Assembly: GCA_004557735.1 (NCBI GenBank)
Contig: SFFV01000007.1
Span: forward strand, 10,067 to 74,066
Length of the DNA: 64,000 nucleotides
Source of the DNA: Clostridiales bacterium
GTDB taxonomy: Bacteria; Bacillota; Clostridia; Oscillospirales; Oscillospiraceae
Direction of reading: 5' to 3'
A program made the position numbers and the translations under genes. The notes below the pieces were generated by a model, which saw only the letters and a list, made by a program, of their open reading frames with translations, had not been told where the DNA came from and searched no databases. The stretch's first letter is position 1; the number at the start of each line of letters is the position of its first letter. Positions 50,162 through 58,307 of the stretch are shown here, in pieces.

Positions 50162-50749
50162 TTAGCTTTCCTTTCTCCCGATGCGGATGAGCCGCAGAAT
50201 GACGGGGCTGAGAACGATGTTGACGCCAAGCTCGGCAAGGAAGTTGACGCCGACGAGACCGAAGATCATAAACCGGCCCACGTTATCGCCGAAGCCAAGG
50301 GTCTGTGCCATGGATGCGAGCATCGGCATAAAGAATATCCGGCAGCCGAGAAGAAATACGCCGGTATTCACAACCGGGCAGACAATGCCCGCGGCAACGG
50401 CGGCAAGCGTGCGGTTTTTTCCGCTCAGCCACGCGTACACGAGCCCCGCCATACCGCCGCAGGCAGCGCCCTTTACGAGCACCGTGAGCAGCGTTCCCGG
50501 CACGCTGAAGGCGAAAAACGCCGCGGCGTCGCCGGAGAGCAGCACCACCATGCCGAAAACGAAGCCGAGCCACAGCCCCGCCGCGCCGCCGTAGACCGCC
50601 GCGCCCACCGCGATGGGCAGCGCCACGAGCGACACCGAGACCGGGCCGAACCGGATGAAGCTGCCGAGCAGCTGCAAAATGACGATCAGCGCCGTGAAAA
50701 GCGCCAGGCCCGCCAGACGCCGGGTCTTTCCCTGAGAGTTTGCGTTCAT
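50162..50749 (-). CDS. ECF transporter S component, probably for pantothenate
   Basis: A 195-residue membrane protein with about six helices, the size and pattern of ECF substrate-binding (S) components: LALFTALIVILQLLGSFIRF at the start, then conserved small-residue helices. It has a positively charged C-terminus. AGGAGGAATT precedes the ATG. Its position 4 bp before coaX points to pantothenate uptake (PanT-like); this is inference from context. Confidence 0.8.
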   Translation of the reverse strand: MNANSQGKTRRLAGLALFTALIVILQLLGSFIRFGPVSVSLVALPIAVGAAVYGGAAGLWLGFVFGMVVLLSGDAAAFFAFSVPGTLLTVLVKGAACGGMAGLVYAWLSGKNRTLAAVAAGIVCPVVNTGVFLLGCRIFFMPMLASMAQTLGFGDNVGRFMIFGLVGVNFLAELGVNIVLSPVILRLIRIGRKES

Positions 50750-50815
50750 ATTCAATTCCTCCTGCTGTTGCTCCCTTAGTATGTGCCGTGCGGCACGGGA
50801 TGCAGCGCATGGCAT

Positions 50816-50844
50816 ATTATAAAAGCAAAGCCCCTCTGCGTCAA
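50816..50844 (-). promoter_or_regulatory. Promoter of the ECF-coaX operon with -35 inside an inverted repeat
   Basis: TTGACG (50839-50844) and a perfect TATAAT (50816-50821), 17 bp apart, on the minus strand. The -35 sits in the loop and edge of the inverted repeat CCCCTCTGC/GCAGAGGGG (50831-50853), which could be an operator or an upstream terminator. Confidence 0.75.
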
Positions 50845-50881
50845 GCAGAGGGGCATCAGATTGTAAAAAAGCCTCGCAGAG

Positions 50882-51044
50882 TTTGCGCCCGCAGGCGCAA
50901 ATAAAGGCTCAATCATTTTCTCCGGCGACATGTGCGTCGGAGAAAATACCTCACGGCTCGCAAACGTGCGAGCGCCAGCGAGTGCGCTGCGGCGAGCCGC
51001 AGTCCCCTCAAACGAACCCCTCAACGGAGTGGGGTTCGTTTGAA
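50882..51044. other. Hairpin-rich spacer
   Basis: Three further inverted repeats lie between the coaX-operon promoter and the PIG-L gene: TTGCGCC/GGCGCAA (50882-50899), TTTTCTCCG/CGGAGAAAA (about 50917-50947) and CAAACGAACCCC/GGGGTTCGTTTG (about 51008-51044). The last is the likely 3'-end structure of the PIG-L transcript. No gene is seen. Confidence 0.5.
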
Positions 51045-51048
51045 TGCT

Positions 51049-52326
51049 TTAGCATAGATGCTCCATGATATCGTTGCCGGTGTCCGCGCCGACGAGCGAG
51101 CGTACAAGGCCGAACCGGCGGCAGTCGTAGCGCGGGAATTCCTCGCTTGCAAGCGTCGGGCGGTGGGCGTACTGGAGCTGGCTTTCGTGGCAGAGCATAG
51201 CCTCGCCCGCCACCTCAAACGCCGTTTTTCCGCCGAACGACGCAAGCGGCGTTTCCACGTCGAGGAAGATCGGATTTTCCTCCGCAAAGTGCAGATACAG
51301 CTTCGGCGTATCCCAGACGCCGTACTGCGCGGCGCTGTCAGGATCGTACGAGGCGTCCGCAGCGTACACGACGGCCTGTTCAAGCGCAAGCGCGTTGAGC
51401 CGGTGCGCGCCGTGACCGTATTCGCCCTCGCGGTCGTGCCCGACGGCGACGAGCGGCTTGAACCGCCGCAGCAGCTCCACCTGGTAGGCAATGACGTTTT
51501 CCTCGCCGAAGCTCTGCCGCGCCGCCTCCAGCGAGAGAACATAGTGATCCGGGAACGGCCCGATGACCGGATAGTTCCGGACGCCCATCGTCCAGAGCGC
51601 GTCCAGAAGCTCCTGCGGGCGCGGCTGCCAGTCGTAATGGTTCACGAGATACGCCACCTGCACCGTGAGTCCCCGGTCCGTACACTGTGCGGCGAGCGCG
51701 CCGAAAAAGACGACGTCGTCGTCCGCGTGGCTCGGGAAGAGCAGCACATCCGCCTGCTCGCAGGGCGGCTGCCAGACCTGCACGTCCTCCGGGGCCGCGC
51801 CGGTCGTGAAGAGGCGCACTTCACAAAGCGGCGAAAGGCCGCCAAACGCAATGTCCATCTCCGTCACCGCCTCCGGCAGCGCGAGATATTCATGCAAAAA
51901 ACCGTATGCGCCGCCGGAAACGTCCCCCGCGGCGGTGTGGACCGTGAACGTTTCGCACGGCGTGTACCAGCAGAGATAGAGCGCGCCGACCGGCGTTTCG
52001 GAGGAGATATGCAGCGTGTTCCCGGCGCGGTAGTCGATGCGGGAGGTGCGGTCGCCGTCGCGGAGGATCGTCGTATAGCCGCCAATGTCGTCCGTGAGGG
52101 ATACGCCGTCCGTGATCTCGGCAGCGGCCGGCACGGGCGTGGGCTCCGGCGTCGCGGTCGGTTCGGGCGTAGGGGTGGGCGTCGGCTCCGGCGTTGCCGT
52201 CGGAGCGGCGGTCGGCGCCGTGGTCGCCGCCGGCTCCGGCTGCGCCGGTGTGCCGCAGGCGGCGAGGAGCGCGCAGAGCAGCGCAAATATCAGAAAAAGA
52301 GAAACACGTTTTTTCGTGGCGGATAT
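51049..52326 (-). CDS. PIG-L family deacetylase lipoprotein, apparent ATA start
   Basis: A GlcNAc-deacetylase-like (LmbE/PIG-L) protein of about 425 residues. The lipoprotein signal reads KKRVSLFLIFALLCALLAAC with the lipidated Cys at about 24. A Thr/Pro/Glu linker (TPEPTPTP type) follows. The catalytic domain has the zinc motif LFPSHADDDVVFFG and the second zinc site GEYGHGAHR. The only standard start in frame (GTG 52134) would delete the signal peptide. The frame continues upstream to an ATA at 52324-52326 behind GGGAG; no ATG, GTG or TTG fits. Either a rare start is used or the start codon is mutated. Substrate unknown. Confidence 0.8.
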   Translation of the reverse strand: MSATKKRVSLFLIFALLCALLAACGTPAQPEPAATTAPTAAPTATPEPTPTPTPEPTATPEPTPVPAAAEITDGVSLTDDIGGYTTILRDGDRTSRIDYRAGNTLHISSETPVGALYLCWYTPCETFTVHTAAGDVSGGAYGFLHEYLALPEAVTEMDIAFGGLSPLCEVRLFTTGAAPEDVQVWQPPCEQADVLLFPSHADDDVVFFGALAAQCTDRGLTVQVAYLVNHYDWQPRPQELLDALWTMGVRNYPVIGPFPDHYVLSLEAARQSFGEENVIAYQVELLRRFKPLVAVGHDREGEYGHGAHRLNALALEQAVVYAADASYDPDSAAQYGVWDTPKLYLHFAEENPIFLDVETPLASFGGKTAFEVAGEAMLCHESQLQYAHRPTLASEEFPRYDCRRFGLVRSLVGADTGNDIMEHLC

Positions 52327-52402
52327 CCTTTCTCCCGCAATCCGCGGGGTGCGTTTGCGGATACTGCAGATTGAAGCGGCGGAGTGCTCAAGGCACGGTT
52401 TT

Positions 52403-52433
52403 CAAAGCCTTCCTTGTACAAAGGAAGGCTTTG
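52403..52433. other. Hairpin between HIT and PIG-L genes
   Basis: CAAAGCCTTCCTT and AAGGAAGGCTTTG form a perfect 13-bp stem with a 5-nt loop. It is similar in style to the 27311-27347 hairpin. There is no T-run on the coding strand. Confidence 0.6.
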
Positions 52434-52436
52434 AAG

Positions 52437-52778
52437 TCACGCCATCGTGTCGTCCAGGCGTTTGCCGCCGAGGATGTGGAAGTGGAGGTGCTTCACGGTC
52501 TGTCCGGCGTCGGGGCCGACGTTGGAGACGATGCGGTAGCCGCCGGTCAGCTTTTCGTTCCCGGCGATCTTCGCCGCGGCGACAAGGCAGCGCGCGGCCG
52601 CCGCGGCGTTCTCCTCCGTCAGCTCCGCGACCGAGGCGATGTGCTCTTTCGGCACGACAAGGATGTGCGTCGGCGCCTGGGGGTTGATGTCGCGGAAGGC
52701 GCAGACGTGCTCATCCTCGTACACCTTTGCGGACGGGATCGCCCCGGCGATGATCTTACAGAAAAGGCAGTCGTTCAT
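52437..52778 (-). CDS. HIT family nucleotide-binding protein
   Basis: A 113-residue histidine-triad hydrolase or transferase acting on nucleoside phosphoramidates or similar. Start CLFCKIIAGAIPSAKVYEDE with the Cys pair, FRDINPQAPTHILVVPKEH, and the triad motif HLHFHILGG near the end. AAAGGAGC precedes the ATG. Substrate not defined. It lies 66 bp downstream of alaS on the same strand. Confidence 0.94.
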   Translation of the reverse strand: MNDCLFCKIIAGAIPSAKVYEDEHVCAFRDINPQAPTHILVVPKEHIASVAELTEENAAAAARCLVAAAKIAGNEKLTGGYRIVSNVGPDAGQTVKHLHFHILGGKRLDDTMA

Positions 52779-52844
52779 AGTATTGCTCCTTTCATATGGT
52801 TTATAATGGGCAAAAGCCGCCGCAATGCGGCGGCTTTTGAAAAA

Positions 52845-55484
52845 TCAGTTCAGCTTCCCGGCGACGAAATCGTCCACAGCGGCGAGAGCGTCGTCGAGCT
52901 TGAGCGTGTCGGTGCCGCCGCCCATGGCAGAGTCCGGCTTGCCGCCGCCCTTGCCGCCGCAGACGGCGGTGACGGAGCGGATGATATCGCCCGCGCGGAC
53001 GCCGGCGGCGACCGCCGCCTTGCCGCACACGCTGTGGAAGGTGATCTTCCCGTCGCGCACGGCGGCGAGCACCGCAACGATGCTCTCGTCCCTGTCGCGC
53101 AGAAAGTCGCCGATCTTGCGGAGGTTGTCCGGCGTATCGACCGGCACGACGCCCGTGAACACGTGCAGCGAGCCGACCTTCTTGGAGCTTGCGAGGAAGC
53201 TCTCGGCGTTGGAGAGCATTTCGCGGCCGCGGAATTTCTCAAGCTCGGAGCGCAGCTCGCGGATCTCGCTCGTGCGCGCCTCGGCGCGGGTGAGCAGTTC
53301 CTCGGGCTTGGCCTTGAGACGCTCGGAGAGCGTCATGAGAAGGCGGGTGTTGTTCTCGATGAATTTGAGCGTTTCCTGGCCGGTGATGGCCTCGATGCGG
53401 CGCACGCCGCTCGCAACGGAAAACTCGCTCAAAATGCGCAGCGAGCCGACCTTCGCGGTATTGTCCTGATGCGTGCCGCCGCAGAACTCGACGGAATAGC
53501 CCTCGCCCATATCGACGACACGGACAACGTCGCCGTACTTTTCGCCGAAGAGCGCCATCGCGCCGAGACTGCGGGCCTCCGCGATGGGCATTTCCTTCAC
53601 CGTGATGGGGAAGCCCTCGAGCACGGCTTCGTTCACCATGCGCTCGACGGAGGCGATCTCCTCGGGCTTCATGGCGGAGAAGTGGGTAAAGTCAAAGCGG
53701 AGACGGTCGGGCTCGACGAGAGAACCGGCCTGATGGACGTGGTCGCCGAGAACGGTGCGCAGCGCCTTGTGCAGCAGGTGGGTGGCGCTGTGGGCGCGCA
53801 TGATCGCCTTGCGGCGGCCGGTATCGACGCAGGCGTTCACCTTGTCGCCGACGGCGAGGTTGCCGGAAACCATCACGCCGTGGTGCAGCACCTTGCCGGC
53901 CTTGTTCTTCTGCACATCGTGCACCTCAAAAACGGCGTCCTTGAGAATGAGCAGGCCGTGGTCGGCGCTCTGGCCGCCCATTTCGGCGTAGAACGGCGTT
54001 TTATCGAGAACGATGCTCGCGTGCACGCCGGAGCCGACGCGCTCGCGCAGCTCATCCTCGGCAACGATGGCAAGGATGGTGCAGTCGTCGTGCAGGCGCT
54101 CGTAGCCGGTAAATTTGGTGGGGAGATTGTCGAGACCGAGATCCAGACCGGCCCAGGCGGTCTCGTCGGAGCTGCGGGCGGCGCGGGCGCGCTCGCGCTG
54201 CTCCTTCATAAGAGCCTGGAACGCCGGCTCATCGACCGTCATGCCCTCGTCGGAGGCCATCTCCTTCGTAAGATCCAGCGGGAAGCCGTAGGTATCGTAG
54301 AGCTTGAAGGCGTCGGTGCCGGAGAACACGGTCTCGCCCTTTTCCTTGTGGGAGGCGAGCATGCCGGCGAAGATGGCCATGCCGCCGTCGATCGTGCGGG
54401 AGAAGTTCTCCTCCTCGGAGCGGATGACGCCGGTGATATACTCCTGCCGCTCGGCAAGCTCGGGATACGCGCCGCGGTTCTCATGGATAACGGTGTCGCA
54501 GACCTTATAAAGGAACGGCTCCTTCTCGCCGAGCAGACGTCCGTGGCGGGCGGCGCGGCGCAGCAGGCGGCGCAGCACATAGCCGCGGCCCTCGTTGGAG
54601 GGGAGAACGCCGTCGCAGATCATAAACGTGGACGAACGGATGTGGTCGGTGATGATGCGCAGGGAGACGTCCTTCGCGTTCGTCTCGCCGTAGTGCGCGC
54701 CGGTGATCTCGCTCACCTTGTGGGTGATGTTCATAACGGTATCGACGTCGAAAAGGGAGTTCACATCCTGGCAGACGACCGCAAGACGCTCAAGCCCCAT
54801 GCCGGTGTCGATGTTCTTCTGGACAAGCTCGGTGTAGTTGCCCTGACCGTCGTTGTTGAACTGAGAGAACACGATGTTCCAGATCTCGATATACCGGTCG
54901 CAGTCGCAGCCTACGGTGCAGCCGGGCTTGCCGCAGCCGTATTTCTCGCCGCGGTCGTAGTAGATCTCGGAGCAGGGACCGCACGGTCCGCTGCCGTGCT
55001 CCCAGAAGTTGTCCTCCTTGCCGAAGCGGAAAATGCGCTCTGGGGCGATGCCGATCTCGTTGTGCCAGATGTTCCATGCCTCGTCGTCATCGAGATAGAC
55101 GCTCGGGTACAGCCGGTCGGGATCGATGCCGACCCAGTCGGGGGAGGTCAGAAATTCCCACGCCCAGTGGATGGCTTCGCGCTTGAAGTAATCGCCGAAG
55201 GAGAAGTTGCCGAGCATTTCAAAGTAGGTGCCGTGGCGCGCCGTTTTGCCGATGTTCTCGATATCGGGCGTGCGGATGCACTTCTGGCAGGTCGTCACGC
55301 GGCGGCGCGGCGGCTCTTCTTCCCCGGTGAACCATGTTTTCATGGGGCTCATGCCGGCGTTGATGAGCAGAAGCGAGGGGTCGTTGCGGGGGATCAGCGA
55401 GAAGCTGGGCAGACGCAGATGACCTTTTGTCTCAAAGAAGGAGAGATACATCTCCCGCAGCTCATTGAGTCCGTATTTTTTCAT
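52845..55484 (-). CDS. alaS: Alanyl-tRNA synthetase
   Basis: Charges tRNA-Ala. 879 residues. The aminoacylation domain starts YGLNELREMYLSFFETKGH and has motif 2-like GRYFEMLGNFSFGDYFKRE-type sequence and HGSGPCGPCSEIYYDRG. The editing domain has HSATHLLHKALR with the zinc site completed by VEFCGGTH. The C-terminal domain ends with the glycine-rich GGKGGGKPDSAMGGG. ATG 55484 has GGAGG upstream. It is controlled by a T-box leader; the longer open frame upstream is only that leader read through. Confidence 0.97.
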   Translation of the reverse strand: MKKYGLNELREMYLSFFETKGHLRLPSFSLIPRNDPSLLLINAGMSPMKTWFTGEEEPPRRRVTTCQKCIRTPDIENIGKTARHGTYFEMLGNFSFGDYFKREAIHWAWEFLTSPDWVGIDPDRLYPSVYLDDDEAWNIWHNEIGIAPERIFRFGKEDNFWEHGSGPCGPCSEIYYDRGEKYGCGKPGCTVGCDCDRYIEIWNIVFSQFNNDGQGNYTELVQKNIDTGMGLERLAVVCQDVNSLFDVDTVMNITHKVSEITGAHYGETNAKDVSLRIITDHIRSSTFMICDGVLPSNEGRGYVLRRLLRRAARHGRLLGEKEPFLYKVCDTVIHENRGAYPELAERQEYITGVIRSEEENFSRTIDGGMAIFAGMLASHKEKGETVFSGTDAFKLYDTYGFPLDLTKEMASDEGMTVDEPAFQALMKEQRERARAARSSDETAWAGLDLGLDNLPTKFTGYERLHDDCTILAIVAEDELRERVGSGVHASIVLDKTPFYAEMGGQSADHGLLILKDAVFEVHDVQKNKAGKVLHHGVMVSGNLAVGDKVNACVDTGRRKAIMRAHSATHLLHKALRTVLGDHVHQAGSLVEPDRLRFDFTHFSAMKPEEIASVERMVNEAVLEGFPITVKEMPIAEARSLGAMALFGEKYGDVVRVVDMGEGYSVEFCGGTHQDNTAKVGSLRILSEFSVASGVRRIEAITGQETLKFIENNTRLLMTLSERLKAKPEELLTRAEARTSEIRELRSELEKFRGREMLSNAESFLASSKKVGSLHVFTGVVPVDTPDNLRKIGDFLRDRDESIVAVLAAVRDGKITFHSVCGKAAVAAGVRAGDIIRSVTAVCGGKGGGKPDSAMGGGTDTLKLDDALAAVDDFVAGKLN

Positions 55485-55507
55485 ACTAACCTCCAAATAC
55501 AAATACA

Positions 55508-55754
55508 CCCCGCCCCCGAAAAACAGGGGCGGGGAAAAACATTCCACGCGGTACCACCCTGATTGCGACTCCAGACGCCGGTTGACAAATCGACGCAGGC
55601 CGTATCTCATGCGCCCGATAACGGGGGCGAACCGCCGCGCTCTTCGCGCGAAGGCTCGAAAGTGGCTGCCGCGATTCCGGACGAGGGGCTTTCAGCCTCC
55701 CCCTCTCTCTGTAGACCGTATCAGCGCGGCTTGCTTCGTCACAGCCCAAAAATC
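55508..55754 (-). ncRNA. T-box leader (alanine) of alaS
   Basis: The canonical T-box AGGGTGGTACCGCG lies at 55547-55560 on the minus strand, followed by the competing terminator stem CCCCGCCCC/GGGGCGGGG (55508-55534). Upstream, ACAGAGAGAGGGGGAGG and GCTGAAAGCC mark Stem I. A GCC triplet followed by ACTTTCGAG is the likely alanine specifier, which I infer. Uncharged tRNA-Ala would favour read-through into alaS. Confidence 0.93.
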
Positions 55755-55760
55755 TTATAC

Positions 55761-55788
55761 ATTTTACCACGAAATATCCGCTTGTCAA
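55761..55788 (-). promoter_or_regulatory. Promoter of the alaS T-box leader
   Basis: TTGACA (55783-55788) and TAAAAT (55761-55766) on the minus strand, 16-bp spacer. The T-box leader starts just after it. Confidence 0.75.
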
Positions 55789-55923
55789 CCGGGAAAATGA
55801 CTCTTCCGGCGCTTTTTTCCGCATGGAAAAACATACTTCTTGCCATCGGCAGGCAAAAGTGTTACCTTTATAAAGGGTTTTTATGCCTCTGATACGTCTA
55901 TACTATCCCGGGGAGGGGAAAAA

Positions 55924-56754
55924 ATGCCCGGCTGCGATCACGGACTCGTTTCCGTGCTGATGAGCGTTTATAACGGCGCTCCCACGCTCGAAAAGGCGGC
56001 GGCGTCCGTTCTGGCGCAGACATACCGCGATCTGGAGCTCATTCTCTGCGACGACGCTTCCACAGACGATACATGGCGCATCATGCAGCGCATTGCCGCG
56101 CAGGATGCGCGCGTCACGATCTTCCAAAACAAAACAAATCTCGGTCTCGGCGCTTCGCTCAACGAGTGCCTTGCGCGCGCGCAGGGCGCATACATCGCCC
56201 GGCAGGACGCCGACGACGTTTCCGACCCCGACCGGATCGAGCGGACGATGGACTTTCTTCTCTCGTCCGGCGCGCCTTACGCCGCGTGCGGCGTGCGCGT
56301 TTTTGACGATACCGGCATATGGAGCACGCGGCAGTATCCGCAGAAGATCACGAAGCACATCATCGCGCAGAAGAATCCCTTCTTCCACCCGACGATGGTT
56401 TTCCGCCGCGTCGTGCTGGAGGGCGCCGGCGGGTACAGCGAAACGCCGGAAACGCGCCGCACGGAGGATTATGATCTTGTGATGCGGCTTGCCGCAGAGG
56501 GCGTCATCGGGGAAAATCTGCCGGAGATCCTGTACTCGGTTTACGAACCAAAGGAGGCCTATCTCCGTCACAATGCAAAAACACGTCTCTGCGAGGTGCG
56601 CGTCCGCGCGCGCGGGCTGCGCGCGATGGGCTCTCCGGCTTCGGATTACATCTATCTTGTCAAACCGCTCATCATGGCGTGCGTTCCGCGCGGTCTGATG
56701 CGCTCGCTGAAGCGGCTGCAGTGGGAACGGCAGAGCTGCAATAGGAAAAAGTGA
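55924..56754 (+). CDS. Glycosyltransferase family 2 protein
   Basis: A 276-residue GT-A enzyme that adds a sugar from a nucleotide-sugar donor. It begins VSVLMSVYNGAPTLEKAAAS, then ILCDDASTDDT, and has the metal-binding DxD-type motif in ARQDADDVSDPDR. A later block is FFHPTMVFRR. GGGGAGGGG precedes the ATG; the open frame further upstream lacks family sequence. First gene of the polysaccharide cluster. Donor and acceptor unknown. Confidence 0.92.
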   Translation: MPGCDHGLVSVLMSVYNGAPTLEKAAASVLAQTYRDLELILCDDASTDDTWRIMQRIAAQDARVTIFQNKTNLGLGASLNECLARAQGAYIARQDADDVSDPDRIERTMDFLLSSGAPYAACGVRVFDDTGIWSTRQYPQKITKHIIAQKNPFFHPTMVFRRVVLEGAGGYSETPETRRTEDYDLVMRLAAEGVIGENLPEILYSVYEPKEAYLRHNAKTRLCEVRVRARGLRAMGSPASDYIYLVKPLIMACVPRGLMRSLKRLQWERQSCNRKK

Positions 56755-56767
56755 GGAATACCGGATC

Positions 56768-57565
56768 ATGGCATTCAGCAAAGGATACGTCAAAGAAAAA
56801 ATGGAGGGCTTCCGCCGGTTCATGCCGCTGCTGCGCGAGCTTGTGGTGCGCGATATCAAGGTGCGCTACCGCCATTCCGCGCTGGGACTTGTGTGGACGG
56901 TGCTCAACCCGCTGCTGATGATGGTCGTTATCACGATCGTCTTTTCCACGCTCTTCCGGCAAAATATCCCGAATTTCCCGATCTACTATCTTTCGGGCTC
57001 GCTCATCTTCGCGTTCAATTCGGAATCCACGACGACCGCGCTCAACTCGATCATATCCAACGCCTCGCTCATCAAGAAGGTCTATATCCCCAAATACCTC
57101 TTCCCTCTCTCGAACGTCCTCTCGGGGCTCGTGAATCTCGGCTTTTCGCTCATCGCGATGGTTATCGTGATGCTCATCACCGGCGCGCCGTTCCACGCGA
57201 CGCTTCTTCTGCTCCCGATCCCCATTTTCTACACGTTCCTTTTTTCCGTCGGGCTTGGCATTCTGCTCTCGGCGGTCACGGTGTTTTTCCGCGATATTGC
57301 GCATTTTTACAGCGTGTTCATCCTCGCGTGGACGTACTTCACGCCCATCTTCTACCCCGTGGAGATCCTGCCGGACGCCGTGATGAAGCTCATGCAGATC
57401 AACCCGATGTACCATCTTGTCACCTACATGCGCTCCATCGTGCTCTACGGCGTGTTCCCCAGTCTGAAGGAAAACCTTCTCTGCCTGTGTCTGGGGCTTT
57501 TGATGCTCGCGCTGGGGCTTTTCGTATTTTATAAAAAGCAGGACAAGTTCGTCCTGTATGTCTGA
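56768..57565 (+). CDS. ABC-2 type polysaccharide export permease
   Basis: A 265-residue permease with about six membrane helices, of the Wzm/TagG/RfbA type that flips finished lipid-linked polysaccharide or teichoic acid outward. It begins with an amphipathic stretch, then LVVRDIKVRYRHSALGLVWT, the family hallmark before helix 1. NPMYHLVTYMRSIVLYG near the end is also typical. It lies 13 bp after the GT2 gene and directly before its ATPase. Confidence 0.92.
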   Translation: MAFSKGYVKEKMEGFRRFMPLLRELVVRDIKVRYRHSALGLVWTVLNPLLMMVVITIVFSTLFRQNIPNFPIYYLSGSLIFAFNSESTTTALNSIISNASLIKKVYIPKYLFPLSNVLSGLVNLGFSLIAMVIVMLITGAPFHATLLLLPIPIFYTFLFSVGLGILLSAVTVFFRDIAHFYSVFILAWTYFTPIFYPVEILPDAVMKLMQINPMYHLVTYMRSIVLYGVFPSLKENLLCLCLGLLMLALGLFVFYKKQDKFVLYV

Positions 57566-57578
57566 GCGGAGGTGCGCC

Positions 57579-58307
57579 ATGGGCAGCGTTATCAAGGTCA
57601 ACGATGTTTCGATGATGTTCAACCTCAGCGCGGAGAAGATCGACAGCATCAAGGAATATTTCATCAAGGCCGTGCGCCGGGAGCTGCATTTTCAGGAGTT
57701 CTGGGCGCTGCGGGACATTTCGTTCACGCTGGAAAAGGGCGATTCTCTCGGCGTCATCGGGCTCAACGGCTCGGGCAAGAGCACGCTTTTAAAGATCGTC
57801 TCCGGCATTTTGAAGCCGACGAAGGGCACCGTGGAGACCTGCGGCAGCATCGCTCCCCTCATCGAGCTCGGCGCGGGCTTTGACGCCAACCTTTCCGCGC
57901 GCGAGAACATTTATCTCAACGGCGCGATCCTCGGCTACAGCCGCTCCTATATGTCCGCGCGGTTCGACGAGATCATCGAGTTTGCCGAATTGCAGGACTT
58001 TGCGGACACCGCCGTGAAAAACTTTTCTTCCGGCATGGTGGCGCGGCTCGGCTTCGCCATTGCGACGATGAACGTGCCGGACATTCTCATCATCGACGAG
58101 ATCCTCGCCGTCGGCGACTATAAATTCCAGGAAAAGAGCTTCGCGCGTATGCAGGAGATGATCGCCTCCGGCGCGACGGTCGTTTTCGTTTCGCACTCGA
58201 TCGAGCAGGTGCAGAAGATCTGCAAAAAGGCGCTCTGGCTCGAACACGGCCGCATGCGCATGCTCGGCGACGCGGAGGCCGTGTGCGGGGAGTATATGCG
58301 CGCATGA
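57579..58307 (+). CDS. Polysaccharide export ABC transporter ATP-binding protein
   Basis: The Wzt/TagH-type ATPase partner of the permease. 242 residues with Walker A GLNGSGKSTLLK, GSIAPLIELGAGFD, which is specific to this subfamily, signature NFSSGMVARLGFAIA, Walker B ILIIDEILAVGD and switch SHSIEQV. There is no C-terminal carbohydrate-binding domain. ATG 57579 has GGAGGTG upstream; an in-frame ATG at 57558 lies within the permease gene. Its stop overlaps the next start. Confidence 0.93.
   Translation: MGSVIKVNDVSMMFNLSAEKIDSIKEYFIKAVRRELHFQEFWALRDISFTLEKGDSLGVIGLNGSGKSTLLKIVSGILKPTKGTVETCGSIAPLIELGAGFDANLSARENIYLNGAILGYSRSYMSARFDEIIEFAELQDFADTAVKNFSSGMVARLGFAIATMNVPDILIIDEILAVGDYKFQEKSFARMQEMIASGATVVFVSHSIEQVQKICKKALWLEHGRMRMLGDAEAVCGEYMRA

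Noticed and set aside
52194..55562. 1122-codon open frame opposite alaS
   Set aside because: Fully antisense to alaS and its neighbours, low complexity in amino acids, no ribosome site; a composition shadow.
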